Assembly: GCF_002154605.1 (NCBI RefSeq)
Contig: NZ_MUNE01000148.1
Location: 1-64,000 of the forward strand
Direction: 5' to 3'
Source: Streptomyces milbemycinicus
GTDB taxonomy: Bacteria; Actinomycetota; Actinomycetes; Streptomycetales; Streptomycetaceae
DNA: 64,000 bases
Shown: positions 1 through 18,787 of the stretch, piece by piece
Layout: each line of letters begins with the position of its first letter
How positions within the stretch are numbered: the first letter of the stretch is position 1
The notes under the pieces: model-generated
Databases searched by the model: none
Seen by the model: only the letters and a program-made list of their open reading frames with translations
Told to the model about the DNA's origin: nothing
Translations under genes and position numbers: made by a program

Positions 1-2196
1 CTGCTGGACGCCGCACTGCACCCCGCCCTCTTCGGTGCATCCGGTGAACCTGGTGAATCCGATGGACCGGACACCGGCGCGATACGCATGCCCGCAGACT
101 GGACGGCCGTCGTGCTGCACGCCGTCGGCGCCACCGCGCTCCGCGTCCGGATCCGCCCCGCCGACGAGGCGGGAGCGGTGTCCGTGGCGCTCGCCGACAC
201 GACCGGCGCCCCGGTGGCGTCCATCGAGGGCCTGGCCGTGCGCCCGGTCGCGGCGGAGCGGCTGCGTGCAGCCGTGGGCGTCACGCGCGACGCGCTGTTC
301 CGCCTGGACTGGGTTCCCGCGCCGCGGATCACAGAAGCGCCGGATCCGGCCGCCACCGCCCGGTGGACGGTGCTGGACACCGACGACCTCAAGCTCGCCA
401 CCGTTCTCAGCGCCGCCGAAGTCGCGGACGACGACGCACCCGAGTTCGCCGTCGTGTCGTACGGACCGGCCGTGGACGCTGTGTCCGGTCTTCCCGGCCT
501 CGCCGGGCGCGCCCGCGAGGCGACCGCCGGGGCGCTCGGACTGCTGCGCGAGTGGCTGGCCGACACCGGCTCCGCCACCTCGCGGCTGGTCATCGTCACC
601 CGGGGCGCGGTGCCGGTCCGTAACGGGGAGGGCGTGGCGGACCTCGTCCACGCCCCGCTGTGGGGGCTGGTGCGCGCCGCGCAGGCCGAACAGCCGGGCC
701 GGTTCGTGCTGGTGGACATCGACGAGGGCGAGTCCTCGCGGGGCGCGCTGGCGGCGGCCGTCGCCACCGCGGTCGCGTCGGACGAGCCGCAGGTGGCGAT
801 CCGCGAGGGGGCCGTCCTCGTACCGCGCCTGGTCCGCGCCCCGCGCCCCGCCACCGGGCCCGTCCCCCTGGACCCCGAGGGCACCGTGCTCATCACCGGT
901 GGCACGGGCACGCTCGGCGGGCTGCTGGCCCGCCACCTGGTCGCCGAGCACGGCGTACGCCACCTCCTGCTGGTCGGCTGCCGGGGGCCGGCCGCGCCCG
1001 GGGCCGCTCGGCTGCTGGCGGAACTGACCGAGGCCGGGGCGAGCGTCGAGGTCGCGGCCTGCGACGCGGCGGACCGCGACGCGCTCGCCGCCGTACTGGA
1101 CACCGTCCCCGCAGCGCATCCCCTCACCGCCGTCGTGCACGCGGCCGGCGCCCTGGACGACGGGCTGATCGGGGCGCTGACCGCCGACCAGCTCGACGGT
1201 GTGCTGCGGCCCAAGGCGGACGTGGCGGCGCACCTCCACGACCTTACCCGCGACCACCCAGGTCTGGCCGCCTTCGTCCTGTTCTCGTCGGTCGCCGGGA
1301 CGCTCGGCAACCCCGGGCAGGCCAACCTCGGCGCGGCGGGCGTCTTCCTGGACGCGCTCGCCGAGCACCGCCGCGCCGCCGGGCTGCCCGCCGTATCCCT
1401 GGCCTGGGGCCCGTGGGAGGCCGCCGCACCGGAGGGTTCGGACGCCCGTGGCTCGGGTGTGCTGCCGTTCACCACTGCCGAGGGGCTTGCCCTGTTCGAC
1501 GCCGCGCTCCGGGGCGCCGACGCGCTGACCGTGCCCGTACGGCTCGACACCCCGGCGCTGGCCACGGCCGCCACCCCGGGCGCCCTGCCCGCCCCGCTGC
1601 GCGGCCTCGTGCGCGCCCCGGCGCGCCGGGCGGCGGCGCCGGGACCGGGCGGCGAGGGGGCGCGACGGACCGAACTGGCCCGGCGGCTGGCCGGGATGGG
1701 CCGCCCCGATCAGGAGCGCACCCTGCTGGAGCTGCTGCGTACGGAGGTGGCCGCCGTACTGCGCCACGCCACCGCGGACGACGTGGCCGCCGACCGGGCG
1801 TTCAAGGATCTCGGCTTCGACTCGCTGACCGCCGTCGAGCTGCGCAACCGGCTCGGTGCGGCCACCGGGCTGCAGTTGCCCGCCACCCTCGTCTTCACCT
1901 ACCCGACGCCGCTGGCGCTGGTCCGTTTCCTGCTGGACGAGATGCGGCCGGGCGAGGCCGCCGTGCCACCGGTCCTCACCGAGCTGGACCGGCTCGACGC
2001 CCAACTGTCCGAGCTGGCCACGGCCCCGGACCCGGGGATACGTGACCAGATCACCCAGCGGCTGGAGGCCCTGCTGTGGAAGTGGAGCGGTGATCCGGGT
2101 GACGCCTCAGCGGGCGTGCTCGGGCGGGACGCGCTCGACACCGCCTCGGACGACGAGATGTTCGCGCTGATCGACAAGGAACTGGGCGCCTCCTGA
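1..2196 (+). CDS. Modular type I polyketide synthase, 3' part (DH end-KR-ACP)
   Basis: The gene enters from the left edge in frame 1, so its start, KS and AT lie outside. Visible order is the end of a dehydratase (LLDAALHP motif at the very start), a ketoreductase with Rossmann motif [10 protein letters not shown] near base 883 and an LDD motif, then an ACP with [10 protein letters not shown] near base 1812 carrying the phosphopantetheine serine. The C-terminal tail after the ACP is a helical docking region ending in [13 protein letters not shown], which should meet the N-terminal coiled coil of the next protein. The KR looks inactive: the usual NYAAAN is NLGAAG, so the catalytic Tyr is Leu and the conserved Asn is Gly, although Ser and Lys are present. 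The glycine-rich SRRG stretch is also altered (VGCRG). PKS identity is certain; KR inactivity is inferred from residues only. Confidence 0.95.
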   Translation: MLDAALHPALFGASGEPGESDGPDTGAIRMPADWTAVVLHAVGATALRVRIRPADEAGAVSVALADTTGAPVASIEGLAVRPVAAERLRAAVGVTRDALFRLDWVPAPRITEAPDPAATARWTVLDTDDLKLATVLSAAEVADDDAPEFAVVSYGPAVDAVSGLPGLAGRAREATAGALGLLREWLADTGSATSRLVIVTRGAVPVRNGEGVADLVHAPLWGLVRAAQAEQPGRFVLVDIDEGESSRGALAAAVATAVASDEPQVAIREGAVLVPRLVRAPRPATGPVPLDPEGTVLITGGTGTLGGLLARHLVAEHGVRHLLLVGCRGPAAPGAARLLAELTEAGASVEVAACDAADRDALAAVLDTVPAAHPLTAVVHAAGALDDGLIGALTADQLDGVLRPKADVAAHLHDLTRDHPGLAAFVLFSSVAGTLGNPGQANLGAAGVFLDALAEHRRAAGLPAVSLAWGPWEAAAPEGSDARGSGVLPFTTAEGLALFDAALRGADALTVPVRLDTPALATAATPGALPAPLRGLVRAPARRAAAPGPGGEGARRTELARRLAGMGRPDQERTLLELLRTEVAAVLRHATADDVAADRAFKDLGFDSLTAVELRNRLGAATGLQLPATLVFTYPTPLALVRFLLDEMRPGEAAVPPVLTELDRLDAQLSELATAPDPGIRDQITQRLEALLWKWSGDPGDASAGVLGRDALDTASDDEMFALIDKELGAS

Positions 2197-2283
2197 GCGG
2201 AGCGGTTCACGGCGCGGACGCGGCGGTGCACGGCACAGACGGGCTGACGGGCTTGACGGGGTTTCGAAGGAGTGCTGGGGGAC

Positions 2284-5200
2284 ATGGGCAACACCGAAGA
2301 GAAGCTTCGCGATTACCTCAAGCGGGTGACGGCGGATCTGAGCCAGACCCGCCGGCGGTTGCGTGAGGCGGAGGCGGCCGACCATGAGCCGGTCGCGATC
2401 GTCGGCATGGCCTGCCGCTATCCCGGCGAGGTGGAATCCCCCGAGGACCTGTGGGAGCTGGTGGCGGAGGGCCGGGACGCCATCGGCCCGTTCCCCGAGG
2501 ACCGGGGCTGGGACGTGGCCGGGCTGTACGACCCGGACCCGGACTCCCGGGGCACGAGTTACGTCCGCAGCGGCGGATTCCTCACCGGCGCGGGCGACTT
2601 CGACCCGGCCTTCTTCGGCATCACCCCACGCGAGGCGCTGGGCATGGACCCGCAGCAGCGACTGCTGCTGGAGACCTCCTGGGAGGCGTTCGAACGGGCC
2701 GGGCTCGACCCGCGGGCCGTGGAGGAGACCCAGGTCGGTGTCTACACCGGCATCGTCGCCACCGAATATGTGTCGCGGCTGAGCGAGACACCGGAGTCGG
2801 TCGAGGGGTATGTGATCACCGGCACCATGGCGAGCGTCGCTTCGGGCCGTATCGCGTACACCCTCGGGCTCCGGGGGCCCGCCGTGAGCGTGGAGACGGC
2901 GTGCTCGTCCTCACTGGTGGCGCTGCATCTGGCGGTGCAGGCGTTGCGGGCGGGGGAGTGCTCGATGGCGCTGGCCGGGGGCGTGACGGTGATGCCGGTC
3001 CCGGACGCGTTCGTGGAGTTCAGCCGTCAGCGGGGGCTTGCCCCGGACGGGCGGATCAAGGCGTTCGCGGAGGCGGCGGACGGCACCAACTGGGCCGAGG
3101 GCGCGGGCGTTCTGCTGGTCGAGCGGCTGTCGGACGCCCAGCGCAACGGCCACCGGGTGCTCGCCGTCATCCGCGGCTCCGCCCTCAACCAGGACGGCGC
3201 CAGCAACGGACTGTCCGCCCCCAACAACCTCGCCCAGGAACGGGTCATCCGCGCCGCCCTCGCCAACGCCCGGCTCACCCCCGCCGATGTAGACGTGGTC
3301 GAGGCCCACGGCACCGGCACCACCCTCGGCGACCCGATCGAGGCGCAGGCGCTGCTGGCCACGTACGGGCAGGGGCGGCCGGCGGACCGGCCGCTGCGGC
3401 TCGGCTCGATCAAGTCCAACTTCGGCCACTCCGGCCCGGCGGCGGGCGTGGCCGGGGTCATCAAGATGGTGCAGGCCATGCGACACGGGAAGCTGCCCAG
3501 GACGCTGCACGTGGACCGACCCACCTCGCATGTCAACTGGTCCTCGGGCGCGGTCGAGTTGCTGACCGAGCCCATGGAGTGGCGGCCGGCCGAGGGGCGG
3601 CCGCGCCGGGCCGGGGTCTCCGCCTTCGGCATCAGCGGCACCAACGCCCACGTGATCCTCGAGGAGGCGCCCGAGCCCGGCACCGCGGGCGGCACCGAGC
3701 CCGGCATCCGGACCGGCACCGAGCCCAACACCCAGACCGGCACCGCGCCCGGCATCGCGGGCGGCGCCGGGCTCACCTCGGCCGTCGTTCCGTGGGTGGT
3801 GTCGGGCCGGTCCGAGCCCGCGCTGCGGGCCCAGGCCGCCCGGCTCGCGGCGCACACCACCGCCCGCCCGCGGCTCTCCCTGACGGACACCGGCCACTCC
3901 CTCGCCACCACCCGCACCGCCTTCGAACACCGCGGCGCCGTGCTGGCCGCGGACCGCGAGGGCGCGCTGGCGGGGCTCGCGGCGCTGGCCGAGGGGCTGC
4001 CGGCCGCCGGAGTGGTCACCGGTGTGGCGAAGGAGCCGGGCCGGGTCGTGTTCGTCTTCCCCGGCCAGGGCTCGCAGTGGCGCGGCATGGCGATCGAACT
4101 CCTCTCCGCCTCACCCGTGTTCGCCGCCCGGCTGGCCGAGTGCGAGGCCGCGCTGCGGCCGCATGTGGGCTGGTCGGTGACCGAGGCCATCCACGGCGGC
4201 CCGGGCGCGCCCTCCTTCGACGAGGTGGAGGTCGTGCAGTCGGCGCTGTGGGCGGTGATGGTGTCGCTGGCCGCGGTGTGGCGGTCCGCGGGCGTCGAAC
4301 CGGACGCCGTGATCGGCCACAGCCAGGGCGAGATCGCCGCCGCCGCGGTGTCCGGCGCGCTGTCGCTGGAGGACGCGGCGCGCGTGGTGGCGCTGCGGGC
4401 CCGGGCGATCGGCCAGGTGCTGTCGGGCAAGGGCGGCATGGTGTCCGTCCCGCTGCCCGCCGCCGAAACCGCCAAGCGCGCCGAGCCGTGGGGTGAGCGG
4501 ATCTCGGTGGCCTCTGTCAACGGGCCCTCGTCCACGGTGGTTTCGGGCGAGCCCGGGACGCTGGCGGAACTGCTGGCGTCCTGCGAGGCCGACGGCGTAC
4601 GCGCCCGCCGGATCGCCGTGGACTACGCCTCCCACTCCGCCCAGGTGGACGCCATTCGCGCCCAGGTCCTGGACGCCCTCGACGGCATCACACCGCGCGG
4701 CTCGGACATCCCCTTCTACTCCACCGTGACCGGCGGGCTCATGGACACCGCCGGGCTGGATCCCGAGTACTGGGTCACCAACCTCCGCCGGACCGTCCGC
4801 TTCGACGAGACGGTCCGGGCGCTGCTCGCCGACGGCTTCCGCTTCTTCGTCGAGTCCAGCGCCCACCCGGTGCTCACCGTCGGTCTCCAGGAGACCTTCG
4901 AGGACACCGGCCGTGCCGCCGTCGCGCTGGGCACGCTGCGCCGCGACGAGGGCGGTCCCGTCCGCTTCCTGACCTCGCTCGCCGAGGGGTACGTATGCGG
5001 CCTCGGCGTCGACTGGGACGCGGTGTTCGCGGGGACGGACCCCCGCCCCGTCGAGCTGCCCACGTACGCCTTCCAGCGGCAGCGCTACTGGCTGGAGGAG
5101 CCCACCGGGGCGGACAGGACCACTACGGCCCCCGCGGCCGACCCGGCGGAGGCCGGGTTCTGGGAGGCGGTCGAGCGCGGCGACCTGGACCAGGTGGCGG

Positions 5201-7335
5201 CCGAGCTGGAGATCGGCGCCGACCAGCCGTTGAGCGCGGTGCTGCCCGCGCTGTCGTCGTGGCGCAGGCGGCGCCGTGAGCAGTCGGCCGTCGACGGCTG
5301 GCGCTACCGCGTCACCTGGCGTCCGCTCGCCCCCGCCATCTCGCTGTCCCTCACCGGCCGCTGGCTGCTGCTGGTTCCGGAGGGCGCGGCCGAGGATCCT
5401 TGGGCGGACGGTGCGCTCCGGGCCCTCACCGGCCACGGTGCCCGGGCCGAGCGGCTGGTCGTGGACCCGGCCGGGGCGGACCGCGGCCACCTGGCCGAGT
5501 TGCTGCGTACCGAGCTCACCCACCCCGACGGCGTCGCCGGCGTCCTGTCCCTCCTCGCCTTCGACGAGGCCCCGCACCCCGGGCACCCCGCCCTGCCCAC
5601 CGGCCTGGCCGTCACCGTGGCCCTCGCCCAGGCGCTCGTCGAGGCCAGTGAGGAGGCGGGTGCCACCCCGCGGCTGTGGTGCGCCACCCGCGGCGCGGTG
5701 TCGGTGGGCGCGGACGATCCGCTGACCCACCCCGTACAGGCCCATGTCTGGGGCCTGGGCCGGGTCCTCGCGCTCGAACAGCCCCATCTGTGGGGCGGGC
5801 TCGCCGACCTGCCCGCCACCGTGGACGACGCCGCCGTCGCCCGGCTGGCAGCCGGGCTCGCCGGTCCGGCCGACGAGGACCACCTCGCCGTACGCGGCGC
5901 CGGACTCCACGCCCGCCGCCTCGTCCACGCCCCGGCCGCCGGCACCCCTGTGGTGCGCGCGTGGAAACCGGACGGGAGCGTGCTGATCACCGGTGGCACC
6001 GGTGGCATCGGCGGCCATCTGGCCCGCTCGCTGGCCCGCGCCGGCGCCGGCCATCTGGTGCTGGCCGGGCGGCGCGGCGCCGAGGCGCCCGGCGCGGACG
6101 AGCTGGTGGCCGAACTGACCGCGCTCGGTACCCGCGTCACCGTCGTGGCCTGCGACGTCGCCGACCGCGAGGCGGTCGCGCGGATGCTCGACGGCATCCC
6201 CGCCGAGCATCCGCTGACCGCCGTCATCCACGTCGCCGCCGTCCTGGACGACGGGGTGGTGGACTCGCTCACCCCCGGACAGATGGACCGCGTCCTGCGG
6301 GTCAAGGCGCACGGCGCGCTGCATCTGCACGAACTGACCCGCGACCTCGACCTGTCCGCGTTCGTCCTGTGCTCGTCCTTCGGCGCCACCTTCGGACTGC
6401 CCGCCCTCGGCAACTACGCGCCCGGCAACGCCTTCCTGGACGCGCTCGCCGAGGCCCGCCGCGCCGAGGGCCTGCCCGCCACCTCGGTGGCCTGGGGCAC
6501 CTGGGCGGGAACCGGGATGGCCGCCGGGGCGGTCGGCGCGCGCGGCCGGCTCGAAGGCATCCACGAGATGGCGCCCGAACTGGCCGTCACCGCCCTCCGG
6601 CACGTCCTGGACCGCGACGAGACCACCGCCGTCCTCATCGACCTGCGCTGGGACCGCTTCGCGCCGGTCTTCCACGCCAAGCGGCCCACCGCGCTGTTCG
6701 CCGAGATCCCCGAGGCGGTACGGGCACTCGCGGCGGACGGCGCCGGCGCGGCGGCCGAGGACCCCGCGACCGGCGGCGCGGCGGCCGACGGCCTGCGGGC
6801 GAAGCTGGCCGGGCGGTCCCGGCCCGAGCAGGAACACGAACTGCTCGAAGTGGTCCGCTCGCACGCGGGCGTCGTGATGGGCCACGTCACCCTGGACGAG
6901 AACGCGCGCGACGCCATCGACCCCCACAAGCCCTTCCGCGAGCTGGGCTTCGACTCCCTCATGGCGGTCGAACTGCGCAACCGGATCGGCGCCGCCACCG
7001 GTCTCACCCTCCCCTCCGCCCTCGTCTTCGACTTCCCCACGCCCGAGGCCGTCGCCCAGCACCTGTGGCGGGAGATGGGCCTCGCCGCAGACGAGGGCGC
7101 GCTGCCCGGGCTCGCCGAACTGGAGGCTCTGGAAGCCGTCCTGGCGCAAGCTCCGCCCGGCGACGCGGCCCGCGCGGCCCTCACCGGCCGGATGGAAAAG
7201 CTGCTGTGGAAATGGGGTGCGAACGATTCCACCGCCACTCCGGTCCACGGTGCGGAGCCGGACGACACCGAATTCACGGCCGTGAGCAACAACGAGATGT
7301 TCGACCTTATTGATCGAGAGCTGGGAACTACGTGA
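2284..7335 (+). CDS. Type I PKS, one module: KS-AT(methylmalonyl)-KR-ACP
   Basis: The start is ATG 2284 with AAGGAG at 2267-2272; a GTG four codons upstream is possible but poorly spaced. The protein has about 1683 residues. It begins with a charged docking helix ([10 protein letters not shown]), then KS (about 35-460) with Cys in [13 protein letters not shown], and His in [10 protein letters not shown] (about 590-890) has GHSQGE and YASH, the methylmalonyl-CoA signature. KR (about 1230-1430) has GGTGG, LDD, catalytic SS and NYAPGN, so it should be active and B-type, giving a beta-hydroxyl. ACP has [10 protein letters not shown] near 1555. There is no DH or ER. The C-terminal docking tail ends [13 protein letters not shown]. 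The domain calls are firm; hydroxyl stereochemistry is inferred from LDD. Confidence 0.95.
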   Translation: MGNTEEKLRDYLKRVTADLSQTRRRLREAEAADHEPVAIVGMACRYPGEVESPEDLWELVAEGRDAIGPFPEDRGWDVAGLYDPDPDSRGTSYVRSGGFLTGAGDFDPAFFGITPREALGMDPQQRLLLETSWEAFERAGLDPRAVEETQVGVYTGIVATEYVSRLSETPESVEGYVITGTMASVASGRIAYTLGLRGPAVSVETACSSSLVALHLAVQALRAGECSMALAGGVTVMPVPDAFVEFSRQRGLAPDGRIKAFAEAADGTNWAEGAGVLLVERLSDAQRNGHRVLAVIRGSALNQDGASNGLSAPNNLAQERVIRAALANARLTPADVDVVEAHGTGTTLGDPIEAQALLATYGQGRPADRPLRLGSIKSNFGHSGPAAGVAGVIKMVQAMRHGKLPRTLHVDRPTSHVNWSSGAVELLTEPMEWRPAEGRPRRAGVSAFGISGTNAHVILEEAPEPGTAGGTEPGIRTGTEPNTQTGTAPGIAGGAGLTSAVVPWVVSGRSEPALRAQAARLAAHTTARPRLSLTDTGHSLATTRTAFEHRGAVLAADREGALAGLAALAEGLPAAGVVTGVAKEPGRVVFVFPGQGSQWRGMAIELLSASPVFAARLAECEAALRPHVGWSVTEAIHGGPGAPSFDEVEVVQSALWAVMVSLAAVWRSAGVEPDAVIGHSQGEIAAAAVSGALSLEDAARVVALRARAIGQVLSGKGGMVSVPLPAAETAKRAEPWGERISVASVNGPSSTVVSGEPGTLAELLASCEADGVRARRIAVDYASHSAQVDAIRAQVLDALDGITPRGSDIPFYSTVTGGLMDTAGLDPEYWVTNLRRTVRFDETVRALLADGFRFFVESSAHPVLTVGLQETFEDTGRAAVALGTLRRDEGGPVRFLTSLAEGYVCGLGVDWDAVFAGTDPRPVELPTYAFQRQRYWLEEPTGADRTTTAPAADPAEAGFWEAVERGDLDQVAAELEIGADQPLSAVLPALSSWRRRRREQSAVDGWRYRVTWRPLAPAISLSLTGRWLLLVPEGAAEDPWADGALRALTGHGARAERLVVDPAGADRGHLAELLRTELTHPDGVAGVLSLLAFDEAPHPGHPALPTGLAVTVALAQALVEASEEAGATPRLWCATRGAVSVGADDPLTHPVQAHVWGLGRVLALEQPHLWGGLADLPATVDDAAVARLAAGLAGPADEDHLAVRGAGLHARRLVHAPAAGTPVVRAWKPDGSVLITGGTGGIGGHLARSLARAGAGHLVLAGRRGAEAPGADELVAELTALGTRVTVVACDVADREAVARMLDGIPAEHPLTAVIHVAAVLDDGVVDSLTPGQMDRVLRVKAHGALHLHELTRDLDLSAFVLCSSFGATFGLPALGNYAPGNAFLDALAEARRAEGLPATSVAWGTWAGTGMAAGAVGARGRLEGIHEMAPELAVTALRHVLDRDETTAVLIDLRWDRFAPVFHAKRPTALFAEIPEAVRALAADGAGAAAEDPATGGAAADGLRAKLAGRSRPEQEHELLEVVRSHAGVVMGHVTLDENARDAIDPHKPFRELGFDSLMAVELRNRIGAATGLTLPSALVFDFPTPEAVAQHLWREMGLAADEGALPGLAELEALEAVLAQAPPGDAARAALTGRMEKLLWKWGANDSTATPVHGAEPDDTEFTAVSNNEMFDLIDRELGTT

Positions 7336-7389
7336 CCTGCTCGCCGGAAAGTCCCTCAGGTTTCTCAGCTATCACCGGAGAGTACTGAC

Positions 7390-13008
<5,619 letters not shown>

Positions 13009-13069
13009 CCGCGGCCCGCGACGCCCTCGGCAACCGGCTGGACTCGACCATGGATAGGTGTAACGCCTG

Positions 13070-16000
13070 ATGGACAGCGAAGACAAGCTCCGCGAGTACC
13101 TCAAGCGGGCGACGGCGGATCTGCGCAAGGCACGCAGGCGCGTGCGTGAGTTGCAGGAGCCGCAGCCCATCGCCATCGTCGGCATGGCGTGCCGCTACCC
13201 CGGCGGCGCCTCCTCGCCAGAGGAGCTGTGGGGCATGGTCGCCTCGGGCCGCGACGCGATTTCCGACTTCCCGGACAACCGTGGCTGGGACCTGGAGGGG
13301 ATCTACGACCCCGATGCTGACGCGGAGGGCAAGACGTACGTCAGGCAGAGCGGATTCCTGCACGGGGCGGGCGACTTCGACGCGGACTTCTTCGGCATCA
13401 ACCCCCGTGAGGCGTTGGCGATGGACCCCCAGCAGCGGCTGCTGCTGGAGACCTCGTGGGAGGCCCTGGAACGCGCGGGCATCGCGCCGACCTCGGTGAA
13501 GGGCCAGCGGGTCGGCGTCTTCGTCGGCGCCGCGACCATCGACTACGTCACCGGCCGCCAGCGTGTCCCCGAGGGTCTGGAGGGATACACCGGCACCGGC
13601 TCGTTCGCCAGTGTGATCTCCGGCCGGGTCGCCTACGCCCTCGGCCTGGAGGGGCCCGCCGTCTCGGTGGACACCGCGTGCTCGTCGTCGCTGGTGGCGC
13701 TGCACCTCGCCGTTCAGGCGCTGCGGGACGGTGACTGCACGATGGCGCTCACCGGCGGCGCGGCCATCATGCCCACCCTGGCGGGATTCGTCGCCTTCAG
13801 CCGCCAGCGGGTGCTGTCCCCCGACGGCCGGTGCCGCTCGTTCGCGGCCGGCGCCGACGGGTTCGGCCCGTCCGAAGGCGCCGGGGTGCTGCTGCTGGAG
13901 CGGCTTTCGGACGCCCGGAGGCGTGGCCACCGGGTGCTGGCGGTCATCCGCGGCACGGCGATCAACCAGGACGGCGCGAGCAACGGCCTGACCGCCCCCA
14001 ACGGCCCCTCCCAGGAACGCGTCATCCGTGACGCGCTGGCCACCGCCCGGCTCTCGGGCGACCAGGTGGACGCGGTGGAGGCACACGGCACCGGTACCCA
14101 CCTCGGCGACCCGATCGAGGCGCACGCGTTGCTGGCCACATACGGGCAGGGACGGCCCGAGGGCAAACCGCTGCGGCTGGGCTCGGTCAAGTCGAACATC
14201 GGACACGCCGCCCACGCGGCCGGAGTCGCCGGCGTGATCAAGATGGTGATGGCGCTGCGCCACCGCGTACTGCCGCGCACCCTGCACGTCGACGCCCCCT
14301 CGCCGCACATCGACTGGTCGGCCGGTGCGGTGGAACTCCTCACCGAGCCGATGCCGTGGGAACGCGACGGTCACCCGCGCCGGGCCGGTGTATCGGCCTT
14401 CGGCATCAGCGGCACGAACGCGCACGTCATCCTCGAAGAGGCCCCGGAACAGGACGACGTGCACCCGGCGGAGCCGGCCGGATCCCAGGACACGCCGCCC
14501 ACCGCCGTGGCCACCGCCGCGCCGACGGGCACCCCCCGGCTCGAACTGCCGGTCGTGCCCTGGCCCGTCTCGGCCAGGAGCGACGCGGCCCTGCGCGCCC
14601 AGGCCGGCCGGCTCGCCTCGTACGCCGCCGGCCGCGAGGACCTGTCGCTGCCGGACCTCGGCTGGTCCCTCACCTCCACCCGGGCCGCGATGGAGCGCCG
14701 GGGCGTGGTGCTCGCCGCCGACCGCGACGACGCGCTGCGCGCGCTGGCCGCCCTCGCCGAGGGCGTGCCCGTGGCGAACGTGGTGACCGGCGCCGCCCGA
14801 GCGGGCGCCCCCCGCGTCGCCTTCGTCTTCCCCGGGCAGGGTTCGCAGTGGCGGGGGATGGCGGCGGAACTGCTCAAGTCCTCGCCGGTGTTCGCCGAGC
14901 GGCTGGCCGCGTGCGACGCGGCGCTGCGCCCGTACCTGGGCCGGTCCGTGACCGAGGCGGTCCGCGGCGAGGGCGACGCCGCCGATCTCGACGACGTGGT
15001 GGTCGTACAGTCCGCGCTGTGGGCCGTGATGGTCTCGCTGGCCGCGGTGTGGCGGTCGGTGGGTGTGGAGCCCGCCGCCGTGATCGGCCACAGCCAGGGA
15101 GAGTTCGCCGCCGCCGCCGTGGCCGGCGCCCTGACCCTGGAGGACGCCGCCAAGGGCGTCGCACTGCGCGCCCGGGCCATCGCCGAAGGTCTCTCGGGCC
15201 GTGGTGGCATGGTGTCGGTGCCGCTGACCGCCGACGAGGTACTCACACGCATCGCGCCATGTGCGCCGCGTGTCTCGGTGGCCTCCGTGAACGGCCCGTC
15301 CTCCACTGTGGTTTCCGGCGAGCCGGAGGCGCTGGACGAACTGCTCGCGGCCTGCGCGGCCGACGGTGTGCGCGCCCGCCGTATCGCCGTGGACTACGCT
15401 TCCCACTCCGCCCAGGTCGAGGCCATCCGCGACCGGGTCGTCGAGGCGCTGAAGGACATCCGGCCGCGCACCGCCGACATCCCCTTCTACTCCACCGTCA
15501 CCGGCGGCCTCTTCGACACCGAGGGGCTCGACGCCGAGTACTGGTACACCAACCTGCGCCGAACCGTCCGCTTCGACGAGGCGGTCCGCGCCCTGCTGGC
15601 CGACGGCTACCGCTTCTTCGTCGAGTCCAGTGCCCATCCGGTGCTGACCGTCGGCCTCCAGGAGACCTTCGAGGACGCGGGCGCCGACGCCTCGGCCCTC
15701 GGCACGATCCGCCGCGACGACGGTGGCGCCGAGCGGTTCCTCGCCTCGCTGGCCGAGGGGTACGTCCGCGGCCTGCCGGTCGACTGGGACGCGGTGTTCA
15801 CCGGTTCCGGCGCGGCCCGCACCGAGCTGCCCACCTACGCCTTCCAGCGGGAACACTTCTGGCTGGACGCCGAGTACGACACGGCCGACGCCGCGGGCCT
15901 CGGCCTCGACCCGGCCGGCCACCCACTGCTGGGCGCTGCCGTCCAGGTGGCGGGGGAGGACCAACTGCTGCTCACCGGGCGCCTGTCCCGGCACACCCAC

Positions 16001-18760
16001 CCGTGGCTGGCCGACCACGCCGTGGGCGGGATGATCCTGCTGCCCGGGACCGCGTTCGTGGAGCTGGCGCTGCGCGCCGGCGAGGAGGCCGGATGCGCCG
16101 CCCTGGAGGAACTGGCCCTGGGTGCCCCGCTGGTCATCCCCGAACAGGGCGGAGTCCTCGTGCAGGTCTTGGTAGGCGCCCCCGACGAGTCCGGGCGCCG
16201 CACCGTCGCCGTGCACTCCCGCGCCCAGGACACCGGAGACGGCGCGCCGTGGACGCGCAATGCCGTGGGCACCCTGGTGGCGGAGGCCGCCGACGCGGGC
16301 CAGAAGCTGTCCGTGTGGCCGCCCGCCGGCGCCGAGCCGGTGGACCTGGACGGCTTCTACGACCGGGCCGTCGGCTCCGACTACTGGATCGGCCCGGCCT
16401 TCCAGGGCCTGCGGGCCGCGTGGCGGCGCGGCGACGAGGTGTTCGCCGAGGTCGCGCTCGCGGACGAGCTCCGGGGCGACGCGGACCGGTTCGGCCTCCA
16501 CCCGGCGCTGCTGGACGGAGTGTTCCAGGCGATGAGCCTCGGCGGCTTCCTGAAGACCGCGGGCAGCGCGCTGATGCCGTTCAGCTGGCGGGGCGTCTCG
16601 CTGCTCGCCCAGGGGCCCAGGACGGTCCGCGCCCGGCTGCGGTCGGCGGGCACCGACGCGGTCGCGGTGGAGGTGGCCGACGCCTCGGGCGCCCCGGTGG
16701 CGTCGGTGGAGTCGCTGGCGTTCCGCCCGGTCTCCGTGGATCAGCTTCGCCGGGGCCAGGACGGCTACGACAACTCCCTGTTCCGGCTCGACTGGAAACC
16801 CCTGCCGCTGCCCGCGTCCGACGCCTCCGCGACGGCTCAGGCGTGGCCGCTGGTCAGCGCGGGGGAGATCCGGCCGTCCTGGTCGGAGGGGTTCATGGCG
16901 GCTGGCGCGTCCATCCACGCGGACGTGGACGAACTGGGCGCGGCGATCGACGGCGGCGGCCCCGTACCGGAGTTCGGCGTGCACTTCCGGCCGCTGGGCG
17001 GCGGGGTCGGCGTCGGCCTCGCCCGCCGGGCGCGCGGCGCCACGGTCAGGGGCCTGGCCCTCGTCCAGCAGTGGCTCGCCGAGCCCCGGCTGACCGGTGC
17101 GCGGCTGGTCGTCACCACCCGCCGCGCCGTGGCCACCAGCGAGCACGAGATCGTGCTGGACCTGGCCAACGCCCCGCTGTGGGGCCTGATCCGCTCCGCC
17201 CAGTCCGAACACCCCGGCCGCTTCCTGCTGGTCGACGTCGACAACGAGGACGCGAGCCGCGCGGTCTTCCAGTGGGCGGTCGCCGCCGCGGCCGAGGCGG
17301 GCGAGGGACAGGTGGCGATCCGCAAGGGCGAGGTGCTGGTCCCACGGCTGGCCCGGGTGCGGCCGCAGGACGGCTCGAAGGACCCGGCCCCGCCCGCGTT
17401 CGCCGAGGGCGGGACCGTCCTGATCAGCGGTGCGTCCGGGTCGCTCGGCCTGATGGTCGCCCGGCATCTGGTCGCCGAACACGGCGTACGCCATCTGCTG
17501 CTGCTCAGCCGCCGCGGCCTGGAGTCGCCCGGCGCGGCCGAACTCCAGGAGGAGCTGGCCGGCCTCGGCGCCACCGCCACCTGGGCCGCGTGCGATGTGG
17601 CGGACCGGGACGCGGTCGCCGCCGCGCTGGCCCTCGTCCCGGACGAGCACCCGCTCACCGCGGTCATCCAGTCGGCCGCCATCGTCGACGACGGTGTGGT
17701 CGAGGGCATGACGCCCGAGCGCGTGGAGCGGGTGATGGCCGCGAAGGTCGACGGCACGCTGCATCTGCACGACCTCACCCAGGAGACGGACCTCGCCCAG
17801 TTCATCGTCTTCTCCGCGGGCGCGGGGCTGATCGGCAACCCCGGCCAGGCCAACTACGCCGCGGCCAACGCCTTCCAGGACGCCTTCGTCACCCACCGCA
17901 GGGCCCAGGGGCTGCCCGCCATGGCGGTCGCCTGGGGCTACTGGGAGGCTGAGAGCGGGCTGACGGCCGGCATGAACGACGCGCAGATCGAACGGTTCCG
18001 GCTCGGCGGCGCCCAGCCCATGTCCGCCGCGCACGGGCTCGGCCTGTTCGACCTGGCCCGGGCGTACGACCAGCCGCTCGCGCTCGGCTCCAAACTGGAT
18101 CCCTCGGTCCTCCAGGCCCAGGCCGCCGCCGGAGTCCTGCCCAGGCTGCTGCACGGGCTGGTACGGGCCCGGGCCCGGCGCGCCGCGGACGGCGCCGCGC
18201 CCGCCGAGGCAGCGACGCTGCTGCCGCGGCTGGCCGCGTTGCCCGCCGAACGCCGCCTGGAGACGCTGACCGAGACGGTGCGCGGCCACGCCGCGGCCGT
18301 CCTCGGACACAGCACGGTGGACACGGTCCGGGCCGACCGGGCCTTCCAGGACCTCGGGTTCGACTCGCTCACCGCCGTGGAACTGCGCAACCGGCTCAAC
18401 GCCCTGTCCGGACTGCGGCTGCCCGCCACGCTGATCTTCGACTATCCGACACCGGACGCGCTGGCCCGGTACCTCCTCGCCGAGTTCACCGACGAACTCG
18501 GCGGCCCCCCCGGCGGCGCCGCGGCCGGCGATATGCCGGACGCGACCGAGGAGGCGGAGGTCAGGGCGGCGCTCGCGGCCGTCCCGATCGGCGAACTGCG
18601 CGCCGCGGGTGTCCTCGACACCCTGCTGCGCCTCGCCCGCGACGGCGCGGTGCGGACCGCGGCCGACGAGGGCCTCGCGGCAGCGGACGAAGCGCACGCC
18701 ATCGCCACGATGGACGTGGGAGACCTCGTACGCATGGCGCTCGAAGACACCGACAACTGA
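13070..18760 (+). CDS. Type I PKS, one module: KS-AT(methylmalonyl)-DH-KR(doubtful)-ACP
   Basis: The 1896-residue protein starts at ATG 13070 with docking helix [12 protein letters not shown] has VDTACSSS near 203, HGTGT and [10 protein letters not shown] has GHSQGEF and YASH, so methylmalonyl-CoA. DH has [10 protein letters not shown] near 983 and the downstream LLDGVFQ, both consistent with activity. In the KR the loop that normally reads FSSxAG is FSAGAG, which puts Ala at the catalytic serine; Tyr and Asn of NYAAAN are kept, LDD is VDD and the cofactor motif is ISGASGS. The KR may therefore be slow or dead, which would leave the DH without substrate. ACP has [10 protein letters not shown] near 1765. 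The C-terminal tail (LDTLLRLA then [10 protein letters not shown]) differs from the tails of the upstream proteins and suits the different N-terminus of the next protein. Confidence 0.94.
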   Translation: MDSEDKLREYLKRATADLRKARRRVRELQEPQPIAIVGMACRYPGGASSPEELWGMVASGRDAISDFPDNRGWDLEGIYDPDADAEGKTYVRQSGFLHGAGDFDADFFGINPREALAMDPQQRLLLETSWEALERAGIAPTSVKGQRVGVFVGAATIDYVTGRQRVPEGLEGYTGTGSFASVISGRVAYALGLEGPAVSVDTACSSSLVALHLAVQALRDGDCTMALTGGAAIMPTLAGFVAFSRQRVLSPDGRCRSFAAGADGFGPSEGAGVLLLERLSDARRRGHRVLAVIRGTAINQDGASNGLTAPNGPSQERVIRDALATARLSGDQVDAVEAHGTGTHLGDPIEAHALLATYGQGRPEGKPLRLGSVKSNIGHAAHAAGVAGVIKMVMALRHRVLPRTLHVDAPSPHIDWSAGAVELLTEPMPWERDGHPRRAGVSAFGISGTNAHVILEEAPEQDDVHPAEPAGSQDTPPTAVATAAPTGTPRLELPVVPWPVSARSDAALRAQAGRLASYAAGREDLSLPDLGWSLTSTRAAMERRGVVLAADRDDALRALAALAEGVPVANVVTGAARAGAPRVAFVFPGQGSQWRGMAAELLKSSPVFAERLAACDAALRPYLGRSVTEAVRGEGDAADLDDVVVVQSALWAVMVSLAAVWRSVGVEPAAVIGHSQGEFAAAAVAGALTLEDAAKGVALRARAIAEGLSGRGGMVSVPLTADEVLTRIAPCAPRVSVASVNGPSSTVVSGEPEALDELLAACAADGVRARRIAVDYASHSAQVEAIRDRVVEALKDIRPRTADIPFYSTVTGGLFDTEGLDAEYWYTNLRRTVRFDEAVRALLADGYRFFVESSAHPVLTVGLQETFEDAGADASALGTIRRDDGGAERFLASLAEGYVRGLPVDWDAVFTGSGAARTELPTYAFQREHFWLDAEYDTADAAGLGLDPAGHPLLGAAVQVAGEDQLLLTGRLSRHTHPWLADHAVGGMILLPGTAFVELALRAGEEAGCAALEELALGAPLVIPEQGGVLVQVLVGAPDESGRRTVAVHSRAQDTGDGAPWTRNAVGTLVAEAADAGQKLSVWPPAGAEPVDLDGFYDRAVGSDYWIGPAFQGLRAAWRRGDEVFAEVALADELRGDADRFGLHPALLDGVFQAMSLGGFLKTAGSALMPFSWRGVSLLAQGPRTVRARLRSAGTDAVAVEVADASGAPVASVESLAFRPVSVDQLRRGQDGYDNSLFRLDWKPLPLPASDASATAQAWPLVSAGEIRPSWSEGFMAAGASIHADVDELGAAIDGGGPVPEFGVHFRPLGGGVGVGLARRARGATVRGLALVQQWLAEPRLTGARLVVTTRRAVATSEHEIVLDLANAPLWGLIRSAQSEHPGRFLLVDVDNEDASRAVFQWAVAAAAEAGEGQVAIRKGEVLVPRLARVRPQDGSKDPAPPAFAEGGTVLISGASGSLGLMVARHLVAEHGVRHLLLLSRRGLESPGAAELQEELAGLGATATWAACDVADRDAVAAALALVPDEHPLTAVIQSAAIVDDGVVEGMTPERVERVMAAKVDGTLHLHDLTQETDLAQFIVFSAGAGLIGNPGQANYAAANAFQDAFVTHRRAQGLPAMAVAWGYWEAESGLTAGMNDAQIERFRLGGAQPMSAAHGLGLFDLARAYDQPLALGSKLDPSVLQAQAAAGVLPRLLHGLVRARARRAADGAAPAEAATLLPRLAALPAERRLETLTETVRGHAAAVLGHSTVDTVRADRAFQDLGFDSLTAVELRNRLNALSGLRLPATLIFDYPTPDALARYLLAEFTDELGGPPGGAAAGDMPDATEEAEVRAALAAVPIGELRAAGVLDTLLRLARDGAVRTAADEGLAAADEAHAIATMDVGDLVRMALEDTDN

Positions 18761-18787
18761 GACACCCCTTCACGAGGAGCGCCGATC

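Noticed and set aside
4111-7248. A 1045-codon open frame on the - strand
   Set aside because: Shadow of the KS-AT-KR-ACP gene; no family landmarks in its translation.
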